37,600 bases of DNA from Deltaproteobacteria bacterium (lineage in GTDB: Bacteria > Desulfobacterota > RBG-13-43-22): the NCBI GenBank assembly GCA_016219065.1, contig JACRCK010000019.1, forward strand, positions 1 to 37,600, written 5' to 3'. Shown piece after piece: positions 7,776 to 16,778 of the stretch. Every line of letters begins with the position of its first letter. The stretch's first letter is position 1. A program made the translations under genes and the position numbers. A model generated the notes under the pieces. It ran no database searches, was not told the origin of the DNA, and worked only from the letters and a program-made list of their open reading frames with translations.

Positions 7776-8586
7776 GCTCAAACGCTTTTCGGCAACGCAG
7801 CGGTTGTTTCATGTGCTGCTCCTGATAATATTTCTGATCCAGGGCGCCACCGGATTGGCGCGGATGTACATCGAAACCAGTTGGGGGCAGGGACTGGCCG
7901 CCTGCTTTGGCGGGTACGAAAGCGCATTGACCGTTCATATCTGGATGGGCATTTTTCTGCTGCTCCTGTTTCTCGGGCATCTGGTTTACCTGTTCCTGAA
8001 CATCGACTGGAAAAATGCGGCCCGGCTTATCGACAGCCCGGATTCCCTGCTCCCCCGCCCGGCCGATTTGGTCCAATTTTTACAACATATCGGCTGGCTC
8101 CTGGGGTTGAGGCCGGCCCCCCGGTTTGACCGCTGGGGGTATTGGGAAAAGTTTGATTACTGGGCCGTCTTCTGGGGAATGGTGATCATGGGCGGCACCG
8201 GTCTGCTCCTGGCCTGGCCCCTGGCCTCCAGTCGCCTGCTGCCGGGCTGGACCCTCAATGTGATCTTCTGGATGCATCGTATCGAGGCGCTGCTGGCCAT
8301 GGGCCATGTATTTATCATTCATTTTTTTATCGCGCACCTGCGCCGCCACAATTTTCCCATGGACCGGGCCATTTTTGAAGGGACCGTCAACCTGGCGGCC
8401 ACCCTGGAAGAAAAACCTCTTTGGGTGGACCGCTTAAAAACGGCCGGAAATTTTGATGAACGCCTGGTTTCCGAAGTCGGCCTGCCTCAAAGAATCATCT
8501 TTTTTATTTTTGGTTACGCGGCTGTGGCCCTGGGGGTCTATCTCCTGGTCGGAGGCCTGATCAACAGCCCCTACATCACCTGGTGA
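7750..8586 (+). CDS. Di-heme cytochrome b membrane subunit
   Basis: A 278-residue integral membrane protein of the cytochrome b561 / formate dehydrogenase gamma type. It starts with a basic segment then RLFHVLLLIIFL, and has candidate heme-ligand histidines at about 21, 63 and 77 and in the later helices (MHRIEALLAMGHVFIIHFF). There are about five transmembrane segments. The gene overlaps the triheme cytochrome by 26 bases. In related complexes this subunit binds two b-hemes and exchanges electrons with menaquinone. Here no catalytic molybdo- or iron-sulfur subunit is next to it, so it is more likely a quinol-to-cytochrome electron donor for the outer-membrane route. Confidence 0.88.
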   Translation: MSSPGPKTRLKRFSATQRLFHVLLLIIFLIQGATGLARMYIETSWGQGLAACFGGYESALTVHIWMGIFLLLLFLGHLVYLFLNIDWKNAARLIDSPDSLLPRPADLVQFLQHIGWLLGLRPAPRFDRWGYWEKFDYWAVFWGMVIMGGTGLLLAWPLASSRLLPGWTLNVIFWMHRIEALLAMGHVFIIHFFIAHLRRHNFPMDRAIFEGTVNLAATLEEKPLWVDRLKTAGNFDERLVSEVGLPQRIIFFIFGYAAVALGVYLLVGGLINSPYITW

Positions 8587-8634
8587 CGCCAAGGAGTGTT
8601 TCTCTAAAAACCATTTGGGAGGAAAGGAAGCGGA

Positions 8635-10128
8635 ATGGAAAAAGAAAAATGGTTGCGGACAAGTGTCGGACGAATGATTTTATGGCCCCTGGCCGCTTTA
8701 TTCCTGACTCTCCAGACACTGCCGGCGGCGGCCCAGGGGCCGGACAAGGACCTGCAGCAGCGCCTGGAACGGCTGGAAAAAGTGGTCCAGGAGCAGAGGA
8801 GCCTGCTGGAGAACTACGAAAAGGAGATGACCCAGTTAAAAAGTGAACTGAAGAAACAACACGAAGCCATCGACGATAAAGTCAAGGCCGCGGCCAAGAA
8901 GCCCGAGCACCTGGAAATGCTCAGGGAAATCATGGCCGATATCCGCCTGACCGAGACCCCGCAAACCGCGGCCGATCAGGAAGTCAAGACGATCTATGAC
9001 GAGGGCTTCTATTTAAAGGGGAAGGACGATCAACTCCGCATTAGCGGCTGGCTGCAGGGCGACGCCCGCTGGTTTCTGGACAGCGATAACCATGACAACG
9101 ACACTTTCCTGATCCGCCGGGCCCGCTTCGACGTGCGGGGCGTCCTGGAGGATGACTGGGCCTATCGACTCTATGCCACCTTCATCGGCGAACGCAACGG
9201 CGTCCTCCAGGAGGGCTGGCTGGAATATAAGAAATACCCTAGTTTCCGGGTCCGGGCCGGGCAGGTCTTCGAGCCCTTCAGCCTGGAAGCCATCTACTCG
9301 GCCTTGTGGACCGATTTCATGGAGCGGGCCGTCATCGTCAATTCCGTCTCCCCCCAGGAAGACATCGGGGTCATGATCTTCGGCAAATTCTGGGACAACC
9401 GGGTTGAGTACGGCATCGGGGCCTTCAATGGCCAGGGCCGCAACCGGGAGGCCGTGGTGGACGACAAGGACCTCACCGGCCGGTTGGTTTTTTCGCCCTT
9501 CCTGCATTCTTCTTCTCTGGCGGCCTTGAAAAAACTGAGCTTCGGCGGGTCCTACGGTACGGGGAACAACAAACAGGACCTGAGCGGTTTCGATCTGCGG
9601 ACCGAAGCCACTACCACCTTCCTGGATATCCAGACCGGCGTCAACCAGGACGGCCGTCTGACCCGCTGGGGTGTGGAGCTGGATTACGCACTCGGGCCCT
9701 TCGGTATGAAAAGCGAATATATTACGTCCCGGTTTGACGACGTGGTCCGGGGAACGGCCAAAACCTATTACGAACAGCGCGGGGCCTACCTGACGGCCGG
9801 CTACGTGCTGACCGGAGAGGACTGGGCCCAGAACGCCACGGTCAAGCCCAAGCGCAACTTCGATCCGTCCAAGGGCGGCTGGGGGGCCTTCCAGCTTCTG
9901 GGCCGCTACCAGTACATCGAAACCGACGACAACATCATCAAAAGCGGATTTGCTGTCGGAACAGATAAGGCGCAGACCGTTACTCTTGGCTTGAACTGGT
10001 ACTGGAATCGCCACGTCCGTTTTCAGCTCAATTATTCCTATTCCTGGTTTGATGATATAATCACTGTGGGCGGTGTAAAACTGGATAAGGAAAGCGTCAT
10101 TCTCTCTCGCTTTCAGTACGTTTTCTAA
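8635..10128 (+). CDS. Outer-membrane porin with N-terminal coiled coil
   Basis: A 497-residue porin of the phosphate-selective porin O/P type. It has a signal peptide (residues 1-34, ending PAAAQG), a coiled coil at about 37-85 (DLQQRLERLEKVVQEQRSLL) and then a beta-barrel ending in LSRFQYVF with a terminal Phe. The coiled coil is typical of porins that trimerise or touch peptidoglycan. GGAGGAAAGG lies upstream of the ATG. It closes the cytochrome operon and is followed by a strong terminator. In porin-cytochrome conduits the barrel surrounds a cytochrome that spans the outer membrane. The octaheme lipoprotein is the candidate partner, but a simple anion porin is equally possible. Confidence 0.88.
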   Translation: MEKEKWLRTSVGRMILWPLAALFLTLQTLPAAAQGPDKDLQQRLERLEKVVQEQRSLLENYEKEMTQLKSELKKQHEAIDDKVKAAAKKPEHLEMLREIMADIRLTETPQTAADQEVKTIYDEGFYLKGKDDQLRISGWLQGDARWFLDSDNHDNDTFLIRRARFDVRGVLEDDWAYRLYATFIGERNGVLQEGWLEYKKYPSFRVRAGQVFEPFSLEAIYSALWTDFMERAVIVNSVSPQEDIGVMIFGKFWDNRVEYGIGAFNGQGRNREAVVDDKDLTGRLVFSPFLHSSSLAALKKLSFGGSYGTGNNKQDLSGFDLRTEATTTFLDIQTGVNQDGRLTRWGVELDYALGPFGMKSEYITSRFDDVVRGTAKTYYEQRGAYLTAGYVLTGEDWAQNATVKPKRNFDPSKGGWGAFQLLGRYQYIETDDNIIKSGFAVGTDKAQTVTLGLNWYWNRHVRFQLNYSYSWFDDIITVGGVKLDKESVILSRFQYVF

Positions 10129-10216
10129 CCCGGGAGGCGACAGGGGCGGGCACCACTCGCGATCAATCCCTGCCGGGATTATGAACTGACCGCTTGAAAA
10201 TTCACCCTTTAAAAAA

Positions 10217-10246
10217 ACCACCCAGTCCGCCTGGGTGGTTTTTTTT
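10217..10246 (+). terminator. Rho-independent terminator
   Basis: A 9-bp stem ACCACCCAG / CTGGGTGGT (10217-10225, 10231-10239) is followed by a run of eight T and preceded by a run of A, so it can work in both directions. It ends the cytochrome/porin operon 88 bases after its last stop codon. Confidence 0.92.
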
Positions 10247-10299
10247 CGGCGGCATAACTTGATCCGTGTTGGAAACGAACTCCCCCCACCCCCCCCGGC

Positions 10300-10320
10300 C
10301 CCCTCCCGCCAGGGGAGGGG
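10300..10320. repeat. GC-rich hairpin repeat (GGGAGGGG type)
   Basis: CCCCTCCC and GGGAGGGG arms flank a short loop inside a C-rich tract. Closely similar hairpins are at 4059-4079 and 18463-18485. It is an intergenic repeat directly upstream of the permease start. Confidence 0.6.
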
Positions 10321-10343
10321 GAGAAAGACGAGAAGGGGATACC

Positions 10344-11129
10344 TTGGAATACCTGATCATTTGTGCGGTGGCCTTATTCGTATCCGGCCTTACTCTATTT
10401 TCCGGCTTCGGGCTGGGTACGGTGCTTATGCCGGCTTTTGCCCTGTTTTGTCCGGTTCCCGTAGCGGTGGCCGCCACGGCCCTGGTCCACCTGTCCAACA
10501 ACCTGTTCAAGACCCTCCTGGTCGGCCGAAAGGGCGACTGGTCGGTCATAGCCGTATTTGCATTGCCCGGTGCCGGGGCGGCCATGGCGGGCGCTTTCCT
10601 CCTGGATGTCGTCGATCGGGTGCCCCCTTTAGCGGTGTATCAACTGGGGAATCAACGGCATGAAATAACGCTGGTCGGTTTGCTGATCGGCATCCTGATC
10701 AGCGGGTTTGCCTTGTTGGACCTCCTGCCCCGTTTCAGGGAGCTGGCTTTTGACCGCAAGTACCTGCCCTATGGCGGACTGCTCTCGGGTTTCTTCGGCG
10801 GAATATCCGGGATGCAGGGGGCCCTGCGGTCCGCCTTTCTGATCAAGGCGGGATTGAGCAAGGAAGCGTTCATCGGGACCGCCACCGTATCCGCGGTTAT
10901 CGTCGACGCCGCCCGTCTGCTGGTTTACGGGTGGAGCTTTTTCAGCCGACATTTCGAAATAATCAGTCCCGCCTTGACCGGGTTGATTTTGGCGGCCACC
11001 AGCGCCGCCTTTTTAGGCTCTTTTATCGGAGCCCGTTTGATCAAAAAGGTGACCTTGAAAACCATTCAGATTATCGTCGGCCTGATGCTGGTTTTAATCG
11101 GATTGGGACTGGCCGGCGGATTGATGTAG
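10344..11129 (+). CDS. TauE/SafE family sulfite/anion exporter-like permease
   Basis: I start this at the TTG at 10344, which follows AGAAGGGGATACC. Upstream in-frame codons fall in a GC-rich repeat. The 261-residue product is very hydrophobic with about eight transmembrane helices. It has the duplicated pattern of the TauE/SafE family, including SGFGLGTVLMPAF near the N-terminus and the second-half motif GGLLSGFFGGISGMQG. Family members export sulfite, sulfoacetate or related small anions. The gene lies alone on this strand between a strong terminator and the convergent porin gene. A link to sulfur oxyanion respiration encoded nearby is possible but not shown. Confidence 0.85.
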   Translation: MEYLIICAVALFVSGLTLFSGFGLGTVLMPAFALFCPVPVAVAATALVHLSNNLFKTLLVGRKGDWSVIAVFALPGAGAAMAGAFLLDVVDRVPPLAVYQLGNQRHEITLVGLLIGILISGFALLDLLPRFRELAFDRKYLPYGGLLSGFFGGISGMQGALRSAFLIKAGLSKEAFIGTATVSAVIVDAARLLVYGWSFFSRHFEIISPALTGLILAATSAAFLGSFIGARLIKKVTLKTIQIIVGLMLVLIGLGLAGGLM

Positions 11130-11169
11130 AAAATCCCCCCCAACCCTCCTTTTTCCCCGCCGCCCGCCT

Positions 11170-11217
11170 TACGTTTTTAAATTCGATGTTGAATGTTGAA
11201 TGTTGAATGTTCGTCTT
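11170..11217. repeat. Tandem heptamer array, four units
   Basis: TACGTTTTTAAATTCG is followed by four 7-base units (CGATGTT then GAATGTT three times, 11184-11211) and CGTC. It matches the array at 4081-4133, which has five units. Here it lies in the convergent gap between the permease and porin genes. Confidence 0.75.
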
Positions 11218-11232
11218 TATTACCACGGAAGC

Positions 11233-11269
11233 GCCGCCTCCGAACCCTGACATCAGGCTCGGAGGCGGC
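11233..11269 (-). terminator. Long hairpin downstream of the porin gene, weak terminator
   Basis: A perfect 11-bp stem (11233-11243 with 11259-11269) lies about 70 bases after the porin stop codon. No T-run follows it in the minus direction, so it may be an mRNA-stabilising 3' hairpin rather than a terminator. Between the stop codon and this hairpin is a second small hairpin (GGGTC / GACC). The whole 3' module recurs at 32588-32700 after a porin relic. Confidence 0.5.
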
Positions 11270-11337
11270 TTCTGGAGGGGAGGAGAGGGGATTTCAGTGT
11301 CCCGGGTCGAAAAGACCTGAAACGGGGGGAAAGTCGA

Positions 11338-12606
11338 TTAGAACTTCAACTGGAACCCCAGTTGAAACTGGTCGAAATCTTTCGTGGTCTGGCTTTCAAA
11401 ATCGCTGTGCTGGTAGGCCGCAAAAGGCATGAGCTCTCTGGACCAGTCATAGGCCATCCCCAGAACATAGGTGGTCGTGGCGTTATTGGAGACATCGGTA
11501 TTGGGATCGAAGTTATAGTAGCGGCCGAAGGCCCTCAATTTCTCCACCTTCGGGATGCGGACGAAACCTTCGACCAGCCAGCCGCTGCGGCTGTTGTCCT
11601 CGGTGGAGGTCATAGTTCCCTTACCCCAGTAATACTGTCCGTAAAGGGTGAACCAGGGATGCTGCCAGGCCAACTGGGCCAGATTGATCTGTGTATCGGG
11701 GAAGTCGTTGGTTTTTCCCCTGGCGGTGAAGTTGTTGTTGGACTGCCCGAACAGGCCGTAATAGGACAGCACCAGTCCTTTCAACACCTCGACCCCCGGG
11801 GCCGGGCGGAAGTAGACCAGCCCGCCGAAGGGTTTGTTGGTGTTGTTTTCGGAATTGGTATAACCGGCACCGTTGTAAACGCCGATTTGATAACCGGCCC
11901 ATTTCCCGGCATAAGTGCTTCCGGCCCACTTCGTAAAATCGTCAGCCATCCTCCCGCCCAATGGTCCCCGGATATTGGCCCCGTAATCCGCGGAGGCTTG
12001 AATGCCGAATTCATCCAGGAAGTGCTTGCCCTGAACGCGGAAGGGCCAGATGTAGGAATCGTACTGGTCGGAGGGGGTATGGGCCAATCCCAATTCGGTG
12101 ACGGTGCCCCAGAAGTACAGGTCGGCATAGGCATATTTCATGCGGAGTTCCAGCCCGTTGCCCCGGTCGTCGGCGTCCCGGGAAGTGAAGAGGTCCGAGG
12201 TCAGGTTGAAGCCCAACCAATCGTTCAATTTGCCCGCCAGGGTCAAATATCCCCGGTTCAGCAAAAACTGATTGGTGGACGGCCCGCCGTCAGCGGTTGA
12301 CCTCAGGTTCCATTCGGCGAAAATCGTGGTCCCGAATTTGACCCCCTTCAGGTAGCCCGGCAGAAAATCGCCTTTCTGGGCCACCTCCTTAATCTCGGCC
12401 TTGCGCTCCTCCTTTTCCTGTTTGGCCTGGGTCTGGGCCTCTTTCAGCAGTCCCTGGGCCTCCTCTTCCGTGATCACCCCTTTCTTTTTCAGCAGGTCGA
12501 GCAGCATCATCATGTCGCGCTCCCCGGCTGCTACCTGGGCCGGAACTGCCCAGGCCGTCAGGAAAAATAAAATCAGTGCCAAACTCAACCAACCCCTTTT
12601 CTTCAT
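11338..12606 (-). CDS. Outer-membrane porin, last gene of the molybdoenzyme operon
   Basis: A 422-residue porin with a signal peptide (residues 1-27). It has a short amphipathic segment LLKKKGVITEEEAQGLLKE with a following charged helix, then a beta-barrel that ends FQLGFQLKF with a terminal Phe. AAGGAGA precedes the ATG. It follows molybdoenzyme 2 by 82 bases, a gap filled by an AT-rich dispersed repeat. It may let the respiratory substrate or product cross the outer membrane. It is not closely similar to the porin at 8635. A short relic of a near-identical C-terminus and 3' region is present at 32588-32731. Confidence 0.87.
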   Translation of the reverse strand: MKKRGWLSLALILFFLTAWAVPAQVAAGERDMMMLLDLLKKKGVITEEEAQGLLKEAQTQAKQEKEERKAEIKEVAQKGDFLPGYLKGVKFGTTIFAEWNLRSTADGGPSTNQFLLNRGYLTLAGKLNDWLGFNLTSDLFTSRDADDRGNGLELRMKYAYADLYFWGTVTELGLAHTPSDQYDSYIWPFRVQGKHFLDEFGIQASADYGANIRGPLGGRMADDFTKWAGSTYAGKWAGYQIGVYNGAGYTNSENNTNKPFGGLVYFRPAPGVEVLKGLVLSYYGLFGQSNNNFTARGKTNDFPDTQINLAQLAWQHPWFTLYGQYYWGKGTMTSTEDNSRSGWLVEGFVRIPKVEKLRAFGRYYNFDPNTDVSNNATTTYVLGMAYDWSRELMPFAAYQHSDFESQTTKDFDQFQLGFQLKF

Positions 12607-12625
12607 CGCTTCTTCTCCTTTCCGG

Positions 12626-12691
12626 TTAGATTCTTACAACCATTGTTCAGCGGTTTTTTCCAACCAAAAAAATTTAAAATTTTTTTGGTTA
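12626..12691. repeat. Dispersed AT-rich element, copy 2 (inverted relative to 937-1070)
   Basis: It contains TTAGATTCTTAC with CCATTGTT (12626-12647), CGGTTTTTTCCAACC and the AT-rich palindrome AACCAAAAAAA / TTTTTTTGGTT (12662-12690). Read on the minus strand the parts occur in the same order as in copy 1. The element abuts and supplies the TAA stop codon of molybdoenzyme 2 and fills most of the gap to the porin. Confidence 0.75.
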
Positions 12692-15600
12692 GATTTTCAA
12701 CAATTTTACTTTGGTGTCATAAAAGGAAACACTCCCGCCCACCGGATCAAACATACAGGTATTTTTAAGCTGGGGATCGATCCACATGGCGGCATTGGCA
12801 TTGAACCCTTTAGCCCGTTTGGGATCGCCTGGAATGATTTCACCGTTCACCATGATGTCCGAGGCCCCGGTAGCCCAATGCCCGTGGCCGATGGTGAAGG
12901 TGATGACGCCCGGCTGGATGGTCTCGGTAACCTGGACTTTGCCGATGATGTCCTTCCGCCCGCCGCCTTTCAAATCCCAGATGCCGTCCGGATTGGTGGC
13001 CGAAACGATCCGGACCTGATCGTCCGGTTTGAGGCCCAGGCGTTCGGCGTCCATCCGGTTGATCACCACGGCGTTCTCCGGATAGATCTCCGTGAGCCAG
13101 TAGTTCGATATGGTCCGGGATTTGGTCATGGTGATATCCCGCTGAGTAATCAGGTGCAGGTCAAAACCCTGGGTGAGGCCGGCCTCCTCGGGCGTTTTCC
13201 CGGCGGCGGTAAAAATGGGCAGATAGTGGGGGTAGCCGGGGTTGCTTTTCCCGGTGAAGGCGTTTTTAGTTTCCGCGGTTTTTTCCTGATACATGGTAAA
13301 GAGCTTGCCGTACTGGTTGGCCACCTGTTCTCCCTGGTATTGATCTGTATAATCCTGGAACCGCCCGCCCCGGTTCAGCACATAAACGACTTTGCGCCAG
13401 ACCGGGCCGGCAATCTTTTCCCAACGCTGGGGGTCGAAGATGGTCCGGGGCAGGTGCTTCCGGGAGTCGAGAAAAAGCTTCAATTCGGCATCGTCCGCGT
13501 CCGGCACCGGGGTGCCGTCCGTGGCGAAATTGGCCACCATCCGGATGTAGAAGTCGTCCGGCCGATTGAAGTCCTGCCCGGGACCAAATCCGTCTTTGCC
13601 GTACCCCGGCAGACCGAGTTTCTCGGCCAGGGCCAGTTGCAGGGCATCATAGGAGCAGGGCATCTCCTCGCCGAAGACCTTGACGATTTCGGTAATGGGG
13701 GCCATGACCGGCTGCTTGATCGGCTGGACCCGGGCCGGCATATTGGGATGACTGCCGTGAAACTCCCAGCGCTCCAGGTCGGAGAGGTCCGGAAACAGAT
13801 AGTCGGCGTACAGGGAGGCGGAGCCGATGGTGATATCGGGAACGAAAAACAAGGGCACCTTCTCCAGATCGGCCAGCACGGCCGTAATGGTCTGGCCGGC
13901 CGGCAGGGCATAGTTGGGGGCGCACATATACCCAAAAAGGGCCTTGATGGGATAGGGATAGGCGTCGCCGATGGAGGGCAGGATCTCCTCATAGACGTCG
14001 CTGGCCAGGGGCCACCAGTTCCGCTTGGCCGGGTAGCCGCTGAAGATCGTGCTGTCTTCGTATTTGATGTCGTGCCGGATAATGCTGATCCCGAAGCGGC
14101 CGAGCTTGCCGGGGGCCATTTTGCCTAAATCGAAGGGCTGTCCCGGTTTGCCGCCCGCCCCGCCGTAAGTGGAGGCCACGATCATGCCCCCTTTCCAATC
14201 AAAGTTGCCGAGCAGGAGGTTGACGGCCCAGGCCAGGAGGATGGAATAGAAACCGTTGGTGTGCTGAGCCACGCCCCGGTGGATGTCCACGCAGGCCCGT
14301 TTGCCGGCACTGGTGAGTCCTTTGGCCACCTCCTCGATATCTTCCGGGTTGAGGCCGCAAAGGGCGGCCCATGCTTGGAACGATTTTTTGTTGACTTCCT
14401 CCCGCATGATCTGCAGGCCGGTTTTCACCCGGATCCCTTTGATTTCCCGGTCGACCAAAAGGTCCCCCGTCACGGCCCGGCCGGCATCGTTGGGATCGAA
14501 GGCTTCCGGCCGGTCGCCTTTCCATACCACCAGGTATTCGAACTCCTGCTCCTTACCGGCGGCGTCCTTCCGTTTCTCCGGTTGGGCCAGCCCGATCTCC
14601 TGGGCGCGGAGAAACCTTCCCGGGCGGCCGTCCCGGTCGACCTTGACCAGCCAGCAGAGGTTGGCGTAGGTGGGTTCGCCGGCCTTTTTAGCCGCGGCCA
14701 GGTTGGCGTTCGCCAGGTATTTTTCATCATAGCGTTTGTTCTTCAGCATCCACTGGAGGATGGCCGAAAACAGGGCCCCGTCGGTTCCGGGCTTTACCGG
14801 CAGGTATTTGTGGGCCTTGGAAGCCAGTTTGCTGAAGCGCGGGTCGGCCACGGCGATCCGCACCTCCCCGTCGGTCAAACGCGGGGAAAGGCGGACGGTC
14901 CGGTTGGTGGGGCCATAGTTGGCGTCGAAAAGGTTGGCTCCGACGAAGAGAATGTATTTGGAATTCTCGATGTCCCCCTGCCAGTAAAATTTACTGCCGC
15001 CGCCGAAGCGGTTCCCCTGGTACTGTTCGCTGCAGGCCTTGGAGGCGAAATACAGGGAACCCTGGCAGACCGTCGTATGGCCGTGGGTATTGACCGTGCC
15101 GAAGTAGTCGCCGAAGAAGCGGGCGGAAAAATCGCCCCGTCCGCCTTTCTTTCTCCCCCACATGTAGACGAAATGGTTATTCTTCGGGCCCAGGTCCGGA
15201 TGGTCGGGGTCGATGAGGTCTTTCAGGTTGGCCGCGTGTTTGACCTTGAAGGCCGCTACGGCGGCCTTTTTATCCTGGGCCTTCTGGAGCGCCCGGGCGT
15301 CTTCGGCCATGTCCTTCATCACCCGGGGGTCCCGCAGGGCATAGATTTCCTGCAACCCGGTCACCACCCGGTTTTCTTCGCCGGGAACGTGGCTGAACAG
15401 CTTCCCGCCGTTGACGATTTCATCGATGGCCTGGGGAAAGGGGATGGTTCGCCATTGGTTTTCCCCCCGCCGGCCGGCCCGTTTGAGGACCTTGACCACC
15501 CGGTAGGGATCGTAAGCCGCCTGCAGCCCCGCATGACCCTTCGGGCAGATGGACAGGTCCTCCTTGGCCAGGTCGAAGGGGGAGGTGCGGTAGGAGGCGT

Positions 15601-15904
15601 GGGGCACCGAAAGCCAGGGGCTGTAGGCGCTGCCGTCGATTTTGACGGCGTAGGCTTTGCCGTTCTGGCGATACATCTTAACCTTGATCCCGCAGCCGGT
15701 GTTGCATTGCATGCAGACCGTATAGAGGATATTCTCGGTCTTCTTGAGTTCGTAGTCCTCTTCGGGCGTCAGCGTTCCCGCCTCGGCCCGCTGGATCAGG
15801 TCGAAGACGCCCTCCAGTTGGGAGGCCCAGAAGGCGCCGCCCAGGATGGCCGAACATTTGATAAAGTCCCGCCTGGAAAATCCATCGGCTGGTTGTTCGC
15901 TCAT
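12689..15904 (-). CDS. Tat-exported molybdopterin oxidoreductase 2 (TtrA/ArrA-like)
   Basis: A 1071-residue catalytic subunit of the DMSO reductase family. It has a Tat signal (SRRDFIK, residues 10-16) and an N-terminal [4Fe-4S] motif with Cys at 64, 67, 71 and 120 (CMQCNTGC and CPKG). The likely molybdenum ligand is Cys280 in HGHTTVCQGSLYF. Its length fits TtrA-like tetrathionate reductases better than ArrA (about 850 residues), but no substrate can be assigned. It is a clear paralogue of molybdoenzyme 1 (shared DPYR-VKVLKRAG, DPDHPD-GPKNN, AYPYPIKAL). A ferredoxin subunit is encoded 12 bases upstream, but there is no second membrane subunit, so it probably shares the NrfD-type protein or uses the pentaheme cytochrome. 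Confidence 0.9.
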   Translation of the reverse strand: MSEQPADGFSRRDFIKCSAILGGAFWASQLEGVFDLIQRAEAGTLTPEEDYELKKTENILYTVCMQCNTGCGIKVKMYRQNGKAYAVKIDGSAYSPWLSVPHASYRTSPFDLAKEDLSICPKGHAGLQAAYDPYRVVKVLKRAGRRGENQWRTIPFPQAIDEIVNGGKLFSHVPGEENRVVTGLQEIYALRDPRVMKDMAEDARALQKAQDKKAAVAAFKVKHAANLKDLIDPDHPDLGPKNNHFVYMWGRKKGGRGDFSARFFGDYFGTVNTHGHTTVCQGSLYFASKACSEQYQGNRFGGGSKFYWQGDIENSKYILFVGANLFDANYGPTNRTVRLSPRLTDGEVRIAVADPRFSKLASKAHKYLPVKPGTDGALFSAILQWMLKNKRYDEKYLANANLAAAKKAGEPTYANLCWLVKVDRDGRPGRFLRAQEIGLAQPEKRKDAAGKEQEFEYLVVWKGDRPEAFDPNDAGRAVTGDLLVDREIKGIRVKTGLQIMREEVNKKSFQAWAALCGLNPEDIEEVAKGLTSAGKRACVDIHRGVAQHTNGFYSILLAWAVNLLLGNFDWKGGMIVASTYGGAGGKPGQPFDLGKMAPGKLGRFGISIIRHDIKYEDSTIFSGYPAKRNWWPLASDVYEEILPSIGDAYPYPIKALFGYMCAPNYALPAGQTITAVLADLEKVPLFFVPDITIGSASLYADYLFPDLSDLERWEFHGSHPNMPARVQPIKQPVMAPITEIVKVFGEEMPCSYDALQLALAEKLGLPGYGKDGFGPGQDFNRPDDFYIRMVANFATDGTPVPDADDAELKLFLDSRKHLPRTIFDPQRWEKIAGPVWRKVVYVLNRGGRFQDYTDQYQGEQVANQYGKLFTMYQEKTAETKNAFTGKSNPGYPHYLPIFTAAGKTPEEAGLTQGFDLHLITQRDITMTKSRTISNYWLTEIYPENAVVINRMDAERLGLKPDDQVRIVSATNPDGIWDLKGGGRKDIIGKVQVTETIQPGVITFTIGHGHWATGASDIMVNGEIIPGDPKRAKGFNANAAMWIDPQLKNTCMFDPVGGSVSFYDTKVKLLKI

Positions 15905-15916
15905 TGATTTTTCCTC

Positions 15917-16765
15917 CTAAAGGATATAAAAAAGCCGCGGCTTGGTGGGGGCCTCGCCGAATACCGGCGTTTTGCCCGGATAGGTTTCGGCGGCTTTAAC
16001 CACCGCTTCTTTCCATTCCTGTTTGGAAAGTTCGAAGTTCTTCGAAGCGACGTGCCGGGCCACTTCCACGGTCTCCTGGACATAGGCCATGGTCACGGTT
16101 TTATTGGCCTTGATGACCTTGCTGATCAGGCTTTGCGGGTCATCGCCGTCGCCGAAATAGGTGGCCCGGCTGACGCAGGTGGTTACACAGGTGGGGAGCA
16201 TGGCCTCCTTGAGGCGCTGGTAGCAGAAATGGCATTTCCGGGCGGCGCCCATGGGCCGGTTGGTACCTTCCCGCATCCACTTGGCGCCGAATTCCCAGGT
16301 GGGCCCTTTTTCCATCTCGGGGACGAAGGGGGCATTTTCGGCGTGATAGGTGACGCCGTCCAAATTGGGCGCCCCGTAAGGGCAGGCGGCCACGCACCGG
16401 CCGCAGCTCACGCATTCCTTGTAGTTCATCATGACGATGCCGGTGCTGATTCCTTCCCGGCCTTTATAAATGGCCTTGCCTTCGGTGGGGCAGGATTTGA
16501 CGCAGGGCGGATCGTCGCAGTGCTGGCAGGGCCGGGGCACGAAGGTCCGCTTGACGTTCGGATACTTCCCGGACTCCAGCCCGTAGACCGGCCGGTAGCG
16601 GACCCCGGGCGCCGATTTGTATTCCGCCATGCAGCCCACGCAACAGGCGTGGCACTGGATGCAGCGCCGGTTGTCGATGAGCATCACCCAGCGCTGCTTA
16701 TCTTTGGTCAGGGCCCGCTGCAAATCCTCCCGCATGATGATCAATTCGTCTCGGTTTTCGTACAT
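15917..16765 (-). CDS. Four-cluster ferredoxin subunit 2 (PsrB/TtrB-like)
   Basis: A 282-residue iron-sulfur protein with four cysteine groups: CIQCHACCVGC, CQHCDDPPCVKSC, CVSCGRCVAACPYG and CHFC with a later C-x3-C. This is the usual four [4Fe-4S] electron-transfer subunit of DMSO-reductase-family complexes. There is no signal peptide, so it is probably carried out with the Tat-tagged molybdoenzyme encoded next (12-base gap). It starts 13 bases after the stop of the selenocysteine cytochrome. Compared with ferredoxin 1 it has a C-terminal extension of about 50 residues ending in KPRLFYIL that I do not recognise. Confidence 0.92.
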   Translation of the reverse strand: MYENRDELIIMREDLQRALTKDKQRWVMLIDNRRCIQCHACCVGCMAEYKSAPGVRYRPVYGLESGKYPNVKRTFVPRPCQHCDDPPCVKSCPTEGKAIYKGREGISTGIVMMNYKECVSCGRCVAACPYGAPNLDGVTYHAENAPFVPEMEKGPTWEFGAKWMREGTNRPMGAARKCHFCYQRLKEAMLPTCVTTCVSRATYFGDGDDPQSLISKVIKANKTVTMAYVQETVEVARHVASKNFELSKQEWKEAVVKAAETYPGKTPVFGEAPTKPRLFYIL

Positions 16766-16778
16766 GGTTCCTCCCCCC

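Noticed and set aside
9013-10221. 402-codon minus-strand open frame
   Set aside because: Antisense to the coiled-coil porin and crosses the terminator. No family features.
12662-12690. AT-rich palindrome as a terminator after molybdoenzyme 2
   Set aside because: The stem is almost all A-T and the same sequence occurs elsewhere away from gene ends, so it is treated as a dispersed repeat.
12401-15907. Two long plus-strand open frames (12401-14128 and 14261-15907)
   Set aside because: They are antisense to molybdoenzyme 2, whose Tat signal, iron-sulfur and molybdenum motifs prove the minus strand is coding. Long antisense frames are expected in GC-rich genes.
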